Source of the DNA: Bog-113 sp965226755
Lineage (GTDB): Bacteria > Acidobacteriota > Terriglobia > Bryobacterales > Bryobacteraceae
DNA: 64,000 nucleotides
Direction of reading: 5' to 3'
Assembly: GCA_965226755.1 (NCBI GenBank)
Contig: CBDDDT010000006.1
Span: 62,001-126,000, forward strand
The translations under genes and the position numbers were made by a program. The notes below the pieces were generated by a model. It saw only the letters and a program-made list of their open reading frames with translations, did no database searches and had not been told where the DNA came from. Of the stretch, positions 9,163 through 17,797 are shown piece by piece (the first letter of the stretch is position 1; each line of letters begins with the position of its first letter).

Positions 9163-9550
9163 AGCCTCGTTCCGACACCCAAACCCCTCCGCTGGTCTCG
9201 GCATCGAGATAGTGGATGTTTCGAGCCGCCAGTTCCTTAGACATTCTTATGTCGTCGACGTAATAAGAATTGCCACCGTCGATGACAATGTCCTGCGCCT
9301 CCAGCAGGCCCGATAGTTCTCCGAATGTCTTATCGACCACAGCGGCAGGAACCATCAACCAGATCGCACGAGGCCGTTGTCGGTTGCCGGCAAAGTCTTC
9401 GAGCGAGTCGCTTTTCGTGGCGTCGCCGTCCACTGCGTCCGCCATGGCCTTTTCATCCTTGTCGAACACTACGCATTGATGGCCGCCGTTTGACAGTCTC
9501 TTGACCATCTGGGCTCCCTTGCGCCCGAGTCCTATCATTGCTATTTGCAT
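9140..9550 (-). pseudogene. 6-phosphogluconate dehydrogenase, truncated N-terminal domain
   Basis: The ATG at 9550, behind a good ribosome site (AGGAG), opens a clear NAD(P)-binding domain of a GntZ/YqeC-type 6-phosphogluconate dehydrogenase. It has MQIAMIGLGRKGAQMVKRL, then IWLMVPAAVVDKTF, DIVIDGGNSYYVDD and YLDAETSGGVW. Family members continue for another 160 or more residues with the helical catalytic domain. Here homology stops after SGGVW and the frame ends at 9140 with an unrelated tail. Only the nucleotide-binding half remains, so enzyme activity is not expected. The break lies at about 9180, immediately before the MFS gene, suggesting a deletion that joined the efflux operon to this gene's promoter. 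Confidence 0.8.
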
Positions 9551-9683
9551 TTTTCTCCTATTTGGAACTAAGCGCGAGCTTGGTCTGTTTGACAAGCAGG
9601 TCCGGAGACATACGTCTCTACTGAAACTCCTTCCCGCGCCGGTCGGCGTGGAACGATTCCTGTGAGTGGCGGGCAAAGGACTT

Positions 9684-11702
9684 TCATGTGGAGTTTGTCT
9701 TGTGTGTCAGGAGACGGCCCCACGTCGCCATAGGATCGAAAAGGCCCACCACATGGCCGTTTTCATCAACTACGGGAAGGGTTTGAAATTCGGAGCGGAG
9801 CAGGGCGAGCGTGGCGGGAACAATCCCCTGGTCCAAAGAGAGCGGAGCGGGCGACCCGCGCAACATTTTGCCGATGGGCTCCGCTGCCGACCCCGTTGCC
9901 ATCGCCCGGTAAACTTCGGTTCTTCCCAGGTAGCCCAAAAGTGTCCTGCCGTCATCATCCAATACCCAAAAACCATTTACGTTTCCGCTCCACCTGTCCA
10001 GGCCATCGGCGAGAGTGGACTTGCCGGCGAGGAATATGTCCGCTTTGCACATTACGTCACCGACACAAAGTTTTGCGCCGCGTTCTTCATGGGAATGTCT
10101 CAGGAAGAGGCTGCCGATGGCCGTGCGTTCCTGAATCGAGGCCTCAAAAAACGGCTGTAGCGGCTCAAATAAATCCGAGATGTCGGAAAACTCGGACACC
10201 TTCACGGACAGCACATCGACCGAAGTTTCTGCTTTCACAACGACCCGGCTGGGATGGTCCGCGCCTTCGAGGCTGAAAAGAGCGCTGCCGAAGTAATCGC
10301 CTTTTTCCAGCCCAACAAAGGGCTTGGAGGAATCATCGAAATAGAGCGAAGCGCTGCCTTTTGCGACGAAACCGACTTCATGGGAAGGTCGCTCGCTGTC
10401 GAAGATCGGGTCCGCGGCGGCGTAGTGAATTCTCATGCTTCCCGGCTTTGACTGCATGCGCAGCTGTGCGATGGGTGGCGGAAAAAAAGCGCCGACCAAC
10501 CAATCCAGCGCGACGCCAATCTTCATTGCCAAACCGGGCATCTTGAAAAGGTACACTCCGCGCCAAAGGAACCAGGCAAGCTTTCCGGAGAAACGGAAGC
10601 TGTAGATTTCTGCGACTCCGTTTTGCCGGCCAATCGACGCAAGCAGGCCTTGAGGCCGGAATGAGAATGCTTTAGTAGGCGAACCGCTCATCGCGTGGCT
10701 TAGGTTCCTTGCCAGGTGCGCCCCTTCTCTCATGGCAAATTGCGCCGTGGCGGAGGTCGGTTTACCATCGAAAGCATTTGTGGCCACAGCGCAATCGCCA
10801 AGAGCCCAGACGTTATCCAGACCCGATACGCGCAGATCGGGCTCGGTCCTCAGACGCCCTTTCTCCAATTGCAAACCAAGGCCGGAGACCAGCAGGTTTG
10901 GCGCGGTTCCGATAGTGCAGACCACCAGGCCGCCGGCAACGAATGTGCCGGAATCCAGCAACACCCCGCGCCCCGTTACTTCCGCTACGCGCGTCTTCAG
11001 CCGCACGTCGACGCCGTTCTTGACGAGTTTGCGGTAAGTGAAATCAGAGAGGGAGCCGTGACTCAATTCCGGCAGAACCTTGTCACCGCCCTGCAGAACG
11101 ATGACCTTCGGACATGCCGTATCGAGTTCCGGATACGACGGAAGAATTTCTTCCATCATATCGTTCAAGTGCCCGGCTACTTCAACACCGCTGAAACCGC
11201 CTCCGATGACGACGATTGTCAGCAAGTCGCGGCGCTTCTCCTCGTCCTGCTCCAATGTGGCTTGTTCGAACCGGGCAATGACCTCATTACCAAGCGTGAT
11301 CGCTTCAATGGCTGTCTTTATGGGAAATGAATGGGCGCTCAAAACAGGAATGGTCTCCAGGTTTGTTTCCGATCCGCAGGCGAGGATAAGGTGGGTATAT
11401 TCGATCTCGGCCGTCACATTCTCCGATACCGAATAACACACGGTATGCGAGTTGGCATCGATGCCCGTGACATCAGCTTGCATCCAGCGTGTGCGGCGAG
11501 TTATGGTTCTTCCGGGCACGGCGACGTGCATGAATGAAATACCGCGCGCCGCCACCTCTGGGAGGAGCGGCGAAAAAACGAGATGATTCTCGCGGCTGAT
11601 GACAACGATTTCCACCGACGGCTTCAAGTGGCGTTCCGCATTCTGCGCGACCGCCACCCCGGCGAAGCCGCCTCCTACTATCACGATGCGTTCGGGGTCC
11701 AT
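9684..11702 (-). CDS. Type II NADH dehydrogenase fused to cNMP-binding and CBS-like regions
   Basis: A 672-aa protein. The ATG at 11702 follows a GAGG site, while an alternative TTG lies one codon upstream. Residues about 1-400 are a type II NADH:quinone oxidoreductase: FAD site IVIVGGGFAGVAVAQ, NADH site IVVIGGGFSGVEVAG, second FAD motif NVWALGDCAVAT, and a membrane-associated tail (FLWRGVYLFKMPG). Residues about 440-545 resemble a cyclic-nucleotide-binding beta roll (GFVAKGSASLYFD, LEKGDYFGSALF). Residues about 560-670 resemble a CBS pair (VGDVMCKADIFLAGKSTLADG, LPVVDENGHVVGLFD). This suggests a respiratory dehydrogenase gated by a bound ligand, probably an adenine nucleotide or cNMP; that is inference. 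It stands alone, leftward. Confidence 0.88.
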   Translation of the reverse strand: MDPERIVIVGGGFAGVAVAQNAERHLKPSVEIVVISRENHLVFSPLLPEVAARGISFMHVAVPGRTITRRTRWMQADVTGIDANSHTVCYSVSENVTAEIEYTHLILACGSETNLETIPVLSAHSFPIKTAIEAITLGNEVIARFEQATLEQDEEKRRDLLTIVVIGGGFSGVEVAGHLNDMMEEILPSYPELDTACPKVIVLQGGDKVLPELSHGSLSDFTYRKLVKNGVDVRLKTRVAEVTGRGVLLDSGTFVAGGLVVCTIGTAPNLLVSGLGLQLEKGRLRTEPDLRVSGLDNVWALGDCAVATNAFDGKPTSATAQFAMREGAHLARNLSHAMSGSPTKAFSFRPQGLLASIGRQNGVAEIYSFRFSGKLAWFLWRGVYLFKMPGLAMKIGVALDWLVGAFFPPPIAQLRMQSKPGSMRIHYAAADPIFDSERPSHEVGFVAKGSASLYFDDSSKPFVGLEKGDYFGSALFSLEGADHPSRVVVKAETSVDVLSVKVSEFSDISDLFEPLQPFFEASIQERTAIGSLFLRHSHEERGAKLCVGDVMCKADIFLAGKSTLADGLDRWSGNVNGFWVLDDDGRTLLGYLGRTEVYRAMATGSAAEPIGKMLRGSPAPLSLDQGIVPATLALLRSEFQTLPVVDENGHVVGLFDPMATWGRLLTHKTNST

Positions 11703-11971
11703 CAAGGCCTCGTCACTTTCTTGCGTCCACCTTTAGCAGCATGATCGCGGCCCGTCCCAACTGCCGCGCCCACAATTCAAATGTAGGAGGAACTTCGTCA
11801 AAACAGTGTCAAAAAACAGATGCGCCTGGAAGGACGTCGAAGAGCGTTATCATGGCAAGCCTCTTCTTCTGCTGGCTGAGATAAGCGCGAGTTGCGCACA
11901 TCCGTCATCGCGCCGTTGGTCAAACTTATCCTGCGGTTTCGGACAAATGGTGGCCAAAAATAATGTGTGTC

Positions 11972-12007
11972 TTTTCAGAGCCCAATCTTTTTTCAGAGCC
12001 CAATCTT
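11972..12007. repeat. Perfect 18-bp tandem duplication at the esterase stop codon
   Basis: Bases 11972-11989 and 11990-12007 are identical and adjacent. On the minus strand each copy encodes KIGL followed by a TGA stop, so the last codons and the stop of the neighbouring esterase gene are present twice. The first stop met (11993-11995) ends the protein, so the second copy is untranslated. This looks like a recent slippage duplication with no effect on the product. Confidence 0.85.
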
Positions 12008-12898
12008 AGGACGAAGCCAGATAGCCATATCCGCGATGGCCTCATCCGCCTCTGGAGCACGGCCAGCCATGAATTCATAAACGTGCTGCATTCCCTCCGC
12101 TATTTTCAGCGTCACATCGACGTGAGCCTTTTTGGCCGCTTCGGCGAGCCGCCGGGGATTGTCGAGGAGCGCCTCTTCGGTTCCGGCGCTCAGGTATATG
12201 GGCGGAAACCCGGTAAGATCCGCATATAACGGATTGGCAAACGGATCTTTCGGATCATGTCCCTTAAGCAGCATTCCAACGATTTGCCGATAGCTTTCGC
12301 GACTGCCGATCGCGCTTCTTTCCTTGTTGGTATCGAGAGTCCACCCTTTGACTTCCATATCTAACCATGGCGAAATACCAATGATCGCCGCGGGAAATGG
12401 AAGGTTTTGGGCTTGAGCTCTCAGGCAAATTGAGATCGCGAGATTCCCTCCCGCGGAATCCCCCGCCGTTGCGATATGGCCAGGATCAAAACCTTCCTTG
12501 AGCAGCCATTGGTATATCCCGAGCGCGTCGTCTAATTGAGCGGGAAATGGGTTTTCCGGAGCAAGGCGATAGGCGGGGATCAAGGCGCGGCAGCCCGTAG
12601 CCTTAGCCAGGTGCGCAGCCAACTTGCGGTGACAGTTGATCGAGCCGGCGATGAAACCTCCGCCGTGGAGAAACAGGATCACTCTATCGGCGGCAGCACC
12701 GAGCGGGTTTACCCATAAGGCTTGCTGGCCGGCTGCCAGGATCTCCTGATAGGTGACATCAGCCGGCTCGCTCGCCAATTCTTGCATTACGTCGAGTATG
12801 GCGCGACGGGACAAGATGTCTAATCCAGGGTTGGCTGCCATTCGAGTGCTGATGGAACGCCAAAGGTCCCCAATCTCCTGCGACTCCTTGCTTGCCAT
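11993..12898 (-). CDS. Alpha/beta-hydrolase, hormone-sensitive-lipase family
   Basis: A 301-aa cytoplasmic esterase/lipase of the HSL (family IV) type. The oxyanion-hole motif HGGG is at residues 78-81 and the nucleophile elbow GDSAGG is at 146-151 with Ser148. The acid residue lies in the GTEEALLDN segment and the catalytic His in MQHVYEF near the C-terminus. It should hydrolyse short-chain esters. It is the distal gene of a leftward cluster with two amidohydrolases, a DUF1330 protein, an aldehyde dehydrogenase and a cupin, and may open an ester or lactone intermediate in that pathway. Separation from the next upstream gene is 22 bases. Confidence 0.88.
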   Translation of the reverse strand: MASKESQEIGDLWRSISTRMAANPGLDILSRRAILDVMQELASEPADVTYQEILAAGQQALWVNPLGAAADRVILFLHGGGFIAGSINCHRKLAAHLAKATGCRALIPAYRLAPENPFPAQLDDALGIYQWLLKEGFDPGHIATAGDSAGGNLAISICLRAQAQNLPFPAAIIGISPWLDMEVKGWTLDTNKERSAIGSRESYRQIVGMLLKGHDPKDPFANPLYADLTGFPPIYLSAGTEEALLDNPRRLAEAAKKAHVDVTLKIAEGMQHVYEFMAGRAPEADEAIADMAIWLRPKIGL

Positions 12899-12920
12899 AT
12901 TTATGTCCCGACTCGAAGCG

Positions 12921-14015
12921 CTAAGCAGCAGTCGTCAAATTAACCCGCTTCGCAGCATTTACCGTCTTGTAATTCACAAACAGGCGCTCGGCGTTGAGAT
13001 GGGCGATCTTCTCCTTGTCTCCGTGGTTGATGGGCATCTGATCAAAGAATTGACGAGTAGCTTTCATGTTGGCGTAAGGATAGTCGGTGGTGAAGACAAT
13101 CCGGTCTATTCCGATCACGTTCACCATGGCCTTATAGGCGTTGTTGGCCAGACTCCAGCCGCTATCCATCTCGCCAGCCGATTGGTCGACTAACTCGCCG
13201 GCGAGGATACCCCCGTAGAAATTCTCCCGCAAGTATTCCTTGATGGTGCGCTTAAGGCCACTATGGCCGGGCGAAAGTGTGTAATCCGCCCGCCACGCCC
13301 ACCAACTTAGCGCTTCAAACTGGTGGCCCACGATGATCTGCAGTCTGGGGAACTGGTCAAACACCCCGCCCAGGATCAAACGGATGGAGTGGACCGCGGT
13401 ATCCATGTGCCAGCCGCCGCCCCCGGTTGCGAGCACCCAGTTTACCGCCGGTTTGAAGCCGCTGTAGTAGGCGTCGATCACCGGTTTCGGCGGAAAAGTG
13501 GGATGCAGGTAGATCGGCACGCCGAGCGTTTCGGCGCATTCAAATACCGGCCAGAAGAATTTGTCGTCGAGGAAACGTCCGTCCACATGTCCATTGATCA
13601 GTGCGCCCACGAAGCCCAGGTCGCCTACGGCGCGCTCGAGCTCGCGGGCTGCAGCCGCCGGGTCGCGCATGGGCAGAGCTGCAAAGCCGTGGAACCGGTC
13701 GGGGTAGTTAGCGACCGCGGCTGCCACCGTGTCGTTCGCTTGTATGGCAAGATTCACCGCAAGCGACGGCTCCACCGTCTCCACACCCGGGACAGCGTGC
13801 GAAAGGATCTGTACATCGATACCCGCCGCGTCCATGGCGGCTATCCGTCCCGCCCCCAGATCATTGATACCCTCTGGCCAGCCGCTTTGCGCGTCGCTCT
13901 TATATAGCCCCGACTTCGTCAGCGCCTCTTTCATCAACATGTATGGATCGTGCGGCCTCGCCAAATCCTCGATAGCCGGTAGCCTGTAGTGTTCCTCGAG
14001 ACTGATTATTTTCAT
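12921..14015 (-). CDS. Amidohydrolase family 2 (ACMSD/resorcylate decarboxylase-like)
   Basis: A 364-aa metal-dependent TIM-barrel enzyme. I chose the ATG at 14015 because GGAGG sits 5 bases upstream; a TTG four codons earlier is less likely. Ligand motifs of the ACMSD group are present: EEH near the N-terminus (ISLEEHYRLP), YLHP in the middle, GH in IIVGHQFEALSWW, and an Asp in IVFTTDYPY. Relatives decarboxylate dihydroxybenzoates or hydrolyse related rings, usually with Zn or Mn. A paralogue follows upstream at 14497-15501, and both probably act in one aromatic-acid pathway. The substrate is not determinable from sequence alone. Confidence 0.87.
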   Translation of the reverse strand: MKIISLEEHYRLPAIEDLARPHDPYMLMKEALTKSGLYKSDAQSGWPEGINDLGAGRIAAMDAAGIDVQILSHAVPGVETVEPSLAVNLAIQANDTVAAAVANYPDRFHGFAALPMRDPAAAARELERAVGDLGFVGALINGHVDGRFLDDKFFWPVFECAETLGVPIYLHPTFPPKPVIDAYYSGFKPAVNWVLATGGGGWHMDTAVHSIRLILGGVFDQFPRLQIIVGHQFEALSWWAWRADYTLSPGHSGLKRTIKEYLRENFYGGILAGELVDQSAGEMDSGWSLANNAYKAMVNVIGIDRIVFTTDYPYANMKATRQFFDQMPINHGDKEKIAHLNAERLFVNYKTVNAAKRVNLTTAA

Positions 14016-14154
14016 GACATCCTCCAATCCTGTAGTGCCCGTTCATTGTGTTTCAGATTCAGAAAGATCAACATCTTCATCAAGTCCTACGGCCCGTTGT
14101 ATGACCGGGCATCGCAGGTTGGGCCGGGAACGTGTTACGCATTAGCGGATCGCC

Positions 14155-14448
14155 CTACCCCAGATGGATGCCCTCAATAATGATGGCTTGAATCAGCGCT
14201 GCACCCTCCCGCAGCTTCCTGATCTCGGTGTACTCTTCGGACTGCCAGAAGTCGGAGGCTGCCTGACGGGTCGGCCACTCGAACACCAACGCGTGCTCAA
14301 ACGGGAACTCGCCCTCCAACGTGTCCGGTGGGCCAGACGCCACCATCCGCCCGCCCCGCCGGCTGATCACCGGGTCGACGCTCTTGACGTACTGTGAGAA
14401 CTTAGACGGGTCAGTGATGGTTTCGTACACAATCAGATATGCGGCCAC
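14155..14448 (-). CDS. DUF1330-family small protein
   Basis: A 97-aa ferredoxin-like-fold protein of the DUF1330 family: MAAYLIVYETITDP, then SRRGGRMVASG, FPFEHALVFEWPTRQAASDF and the ending EEYTEIRKLREGAAL. These are the usual strand-helix patterns. Family members often sit beside catabolic genes. Some related dimeric alpha/beta-barrel proteins act as enzymes or chaperones, but no reaction is established for this one. It lies between the two amidohydrolase genes in the same direction. Confidence 0.8.
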   Translation of the reverse strand: MAAYLIVYETITDPSKFSQYVKSVDPVISRRGGRMVASGPPDTLEGEFPFEHALVFEWPTRQAASDFWQSEEYTEIRKLREGAALIQAIIIEGIHLG

Positions 14449-14496
14449 GGCAACCCTCCGGGTGTTAGGATCGGAATCGGTTCAGACGTTTATAAC

Positions 14497-15501
14497 TCAG
14501 AGGACCTGGACCAGCTCCCGGGCCCGAGTTCTCAGGTCAAACAGCTTAAGTGCGTTCCCACGTCCCATCTTCGCCCGATCAGGCTCACTGATAGGACAGT
14601 TGTCAAACCACTCCGCCGCTTCCTCGGCGCTTTCATATGGGTAGTCAGTTGAGAACAGAATGCGGTCGGAACTGATTTCTGACATCGTATTCAAGAGAGC
14701 TTGAGTTCGAAACAAACCGCTTGTGGTGATGAAGAAGTTATCTGAGAGGTAGCTGGAGACCTTTTTCTTCAGATCCTTGCACATCCCTCTTCGATTGATG
14801 ATGTGCTGCACTCTCCACATGGCAAAAGGCAAGGTTTCGCCGAGATGGCCGATAATAATGTTGAGCCCCGGATGCCGATCGAACAGTCCGCTCGTAATCA
14901 GTCTTAATGCGTGGATCGAAGTTTCCACTCCGTAGGCCCATGCTGCGCTCAAAAGCTCCGGGTGTCCCTCGTAAATTCTTCGCTGGTTCGGGAGAGGATC
15001 ACGCGGGTGCAGATAAATGGGGACGTTAAGTTCCGCCGCTTTGGCCCAAAAGACCTCACACTTGGGCTCGTCAGTGTATTCTCCCGTGTTTTCGTCTCGG
15101 ATATTGCTGTAGCCATTCACCAGCGCACCTTTGAAGCCAAGCTTCTTAACACAGCGCTCGAGCTCGTCCGCGGCGGCTTCAGGGTCTTGCAATGGCACCG
15201 CCGCGAAGCCCGCATAACGATCGGGGTGGCGGGCTATGACCTTTTCGCAAAGAAAATCATTGGCCCGTTTTGAGGCCTGAACAGCATCATTGGGATCGGT
15301 TTCGGCCTGAATGCCAGGCGAATTAAAAGAGAGAATCGAAAGTTCAATACCTGCCTTGTCCATCGCTTCAATTCGAAGCGATTCGGTGTCGAAAAGCCGG
15401 CGATTCACATCGGCGAAGGTTGGCGCGTCCATTACGTCGTTTTTGTATTTTTTCGATCCCTCAATGGCAAAGTGTTCTTCAAGCGCAATTTTATTTTTCA
15501 T
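14497..15501 (-). CDS. Gamma-resorcylate-decarboxylase-like amidohydrolase
   Basis: A 334-aa protein starting at ATG 15501, behind a GAGAGGG site; an upstream reading adds 14 residues without homology. The sequence follows gamma-resorcylate / 2,3-dihydroxybenzoate decarboxylases closely. It has KIALEEHFAIEG with the Glu and His metal ligands, SILSFNSPGIQAETD, RYAGFAAVPLQDPEAA, VPIYLHPRDPLPNQ with the ligand His, NIIIGHLGETLPFAMWR, and ILFSTDYPYE with the ligand Asp. The likely reaction is reversible non-oxidative decarboxylation of a hydroxybenzoate. It is transcribed with the neighbouring aldehyde dehydrogenase and amidohydrolase genes. The exact substrate is uncertain. Confidence 0.88.
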   Translation of the reverse strand: MKNKIALEEHFAIEGSKKYKNDVMDAPTFADVNRRLFDTESLRIEAMDKAGIELSILSFNSPGIQAETDPNDAVQASKRANDFLCEKVIARHPDRYAGFAAVPLQDPEAAADELERCVKKLGFKGALVNGYSNIRDENTGEYTDEPKCEVFWAKAAELNVPIYLHPRDPLPNQRRIYEGHPELLSAAWAYGVETSIHALRLITSGLFDRHPGLNIIIGHLGETLPFAMWRVQHIINRRGMCKDLKKKVSSYLSDNFFITTSGLFRTQALLNTMSEISSDRILFSTDYPYESAEEAAEWFDNCPISEPDRAKMGRGNALKLFDLRTRARELVQVL

Positions 15502-15607
15502 TAGCACCCTCTCTTCAGAAACGTTTAGGGAAGTTTTCGGCACATAACCATGGATGCTGGGCAGCGCCAGGCATATATTCGGCTCGCTCTGGTTTATAGC
15601 AAGCGAT

Positions 15608-17011
15608 TCATTTTGTTACATACACAATGTGGCTTTGGGTAAGCTCAGCGACGCCCTCAATGCCCATCTCTACGCCCATGCCGGATTGCTTGGCGCCTCC
15701 AGCAGGCACATCGGGCTGCAACATCATATGGGTATTAATCCAAACCGTGCCGGCATTGATTTGGCGCGCTACCGCCAATGCTTTATCCGAATCCGCTGAC
15801 CAGACCGTGGCGCCCAAGCCATATTCCGTGGCATTGGCTCTTTCGATCGCATCATCGATGCTTGCATAGCTCAGGACCGGCAGCACCGGTCCGAATTGCT
15901 CTTCGCGAACGAGTCTTGCGTTGTCGTCGATGTCCCGGGCGATGGTCGGCCGGATGAAATAGCCGAGACCCTCGGGAAACGTGCCGCCGGCAATAATTTT
16001 GCCTTCATTACGAGTTTCTTCTATCAAGGCGCGTACCTTGTCATACTGCATCTTGTTTTGCAGGGGCCCCATTTGCGTACCTTCCTTCAATCCATCGCCC
16101 ACGACAGTTGCGTCGGCCAGTTTGGCCAGTTCGTCGCATAATTCTTCATACTGAGACTCGTGAACATACACGCGCTTGATGGCCAGGCAAATCTGGCCCG
16201 CATTCGCCATGGCCCCAGCGAATAGTTTCGGCGCGACTGTTTTCAGGTCAGCATTATCAAGAACGATGGCGGGATCGTTACCTCCTAATTCAAGCGTGAG
16301 ATGCTTCAGAGACTTCCCCGCGGCTTGGAAGATCTTTTTTCCAGTAGCGGTGGAGCCGGTGAAGGAAATTTGTGCGATATCAGGATGCGAGGTGAGCATA
16401 GTGCCGAGGTCATTGGCATCGGTAATCATGTTGAATACGCCAGCGGGAAGGCATGCATTGCAGATTTCCGCAAAACGAAGGCTTGTCAAAGGCGTGGTTG
16501 GTGCTGGTTTGGCCACAACGGTGTTGCCAGTCACGAGTGCGGAGGTTATTTTTACGATCAACAAAATCATTGGAGCATTCCAAGGGGTGATCGCGGCCAC
16601 GACGCCCAGCGGCGTCCGATGCCTTATCACTGTTTCAGTCTTGGTGTCTTTCAGAACCTCATCTGGAAGTTCAATGCTACTAAGCAGTTTCAGAAGCGCT
16701 ACCGAGCCGTGAATCTCCTTCGTAGCTTCGTGCAGCGGCATCCCCTCTTCTGAAGTCAAGAGATGGGCAAATTCGTCAAGTCGGGCTGCAAGAGCGTCGG
16801 CTATTGCGTGAATCATCGTGCGCCGAGCCGCATAGGTTAAGTTCGCCCAGGCACGAAATGCTCGTTTCGCCGCTGCGACCGCATCATTAAGTTGTTCCGC
16901 ATCTGCCCTCGGACAATCCGCTAACAACTTGCCGGTTGCCGGATTTATAACCTCCATTGTCATTGAACCAGGCCTCAGTTGTCCGTCGATAATCAAGTTA
17001 AACGCTTCCAT
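15608..17011 (-). CDS. NAD(P)-dependent aldehyde dehydrogenase
   Basis: A 467-aa member of the aldehyde dehydrogenase superfamily, full length. Seen are the cofactor-binding ITPWNAP and GNTVVAKPAPTTPLT, the Rossmann FTGSTATGKKI, the general-base LELGGNDPAIV, and the catalytic Cys in NAGQICLAIKRVYV. Also present are the C-terminal EEQFGPVLPVL and the oligomerisation end QSGMGVEMGIEG. The GQIC/IKR variant is typical of the AldA-like group acting on aromatic or short aliphatic aldehydes. It probably oxidises an aldehyde intermediate of the pathway served by the flanking amidohydrolases. It leads the leftward run of catabolic genes after the cupin. Confidence 0.92.
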   Translation of the reverse strand: MEAFNLIIDGQLRPGSMTMEVINPATGKLLADCPRADAEQLNDAVAAAKRAFRAWANLTYAARRTMIHAIADALAARLDEFAHLLTSEEGMPLHEATKEIHGSVALLKLLSSIELPDEVLKDTKTETVIRHRTPLGVVAAITPWNAPMILLIVKITSALVTGNTVVAKPAPTTPLTSLRFAEICNACLPAGVFNMITDANDLGTMLTSHPDIAQISFTGSTATGKKIFQAAGKSLKHLTLELGGNDPAIVLDNADLKTVAPKLFAGAMANAGQICLAIKRVYVHESQYEELCDELAKLADATVVGDGLKEGTQMGPLQNKMQYDKVRALIEETRNEGKIIAGGTFPEGLGYFIRPTIARDIDDNARLVREEQFGPVLPVLSYASIDDAIERANATEYGLGATVWSADSDKALAVARQINAGTVWINTHMMLQPDVPAGGAKQSGMGVEMGIEGVAELTQSHIVYVTK

Positions 17012-17144
17012 GACTTTTCCTTCTTGCTCTTGGCGTTAGGCCTAAGCCATATGCTTTGAGCCTTTGAGACATTACGTGCCGCTCTTCATGAGCCGCGGGG
17101 TCTGGAGAGTCGACATAGCCCAGCTCAATGTCAGCGATGTAACA

Positions 17145-17684
17145 CTATTGTTTCTCGGGACGCAGCGGATCGGGGCCGGGTAAGATGTCCATGCCGTACC
17201 TGCTCAGAAGTTCAGGGCTCGTCGCGAGGAACTCCATCGTCGGAGAAACACCCTTGGGGGGAAGAACGCGTTCGGTTGCCGGCATTGCCCACTCCACGAC
17301 ATAAGCCTCGAGGCTGGCGGGCGTGTAGCCATTGAGGAAGCGCACTGTTTCACTCTCCACGCGAAAAGCGTGCCGGGTATTTCGCGGGACCATGACGTAA
17401 GCGCCGGTTCGCGCGGTCTTGATTTCGTCGCCGACCAAAAAGGTGATCTCACCGTCCATAATGTAATAAGTCTCGTCGGACCAAGTGTGTTTGTGCGGAC
17501 CTGGGCCCGAGCCCTTAGACGCTACCTCCTCCATCAGGGAATAGCGACCGCCTGTGTCCGTCGAATCCGCGAGGACGATCCACAGAGTATCAAGCCACCA
17601 ATACGCCCGGGCGGAGTCCTTGTTATGAATGAAGAGTTCCGAGCCGGGCATCGGTAGCTGGGTATCTGGAGTATTTGGGGTCAT
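17145..17684 (-). CDS. Cupin-domain protein
   Basis: 179 aa from the ATG at 17684; the frame is open further upstream but without homology. A single conserved beta-barrel cupin is seen: motif 1 with GPHKHTWSDETYYIMDGEITF and motif 2 with GAYVMVPRNTRHAFRV, giving a His-His-Glu-His type metal site. The N-terminus (LPMPGSELFIHN) and the ARAYWWLDTLW stretch match cupins near quercetinase-like and catabolic genes. It may be a metal-dependent dioxygenase, an isomerase, or only a sensor. Its place ahead of the aldehyde dehydrogenase suggests the same pathway. Confidence 0.8.
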   Translation of the reverse strand: MTPNTPDTQLPMPGSELFIHNKDSARAYWWLDTLWIVLADSTDTGGRYSLMEEVASKGSGPGPHKHTWSDETYYIMDGEITFLVGDEIKTARTGAYVMVPRNTRHAFRVESETVRFLNGYTPASLEAYVVEWAMPATERVLPPKGVSPTMEFLATSPELLSRYGMDILPGPDPLRPEKQ

Positions 17685-17797
17685 AGTAGGTTCTCTTTCC
17701 TTCGCGAACTCATCAAAATATCCGACTCGAACATCCGAGTAGCGGTCGCGTTGCGGGTAGCGATGGGTATCAGGCCGGTCATCATGTAGATCTGATA

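Noticed and set aside
9140..9676. Full 178-codon frame as a complete dehydrogenase gene
   Set aside because: The first 42 codons lie before the ribosome site and have no homology, and the catalytic domain is absent.
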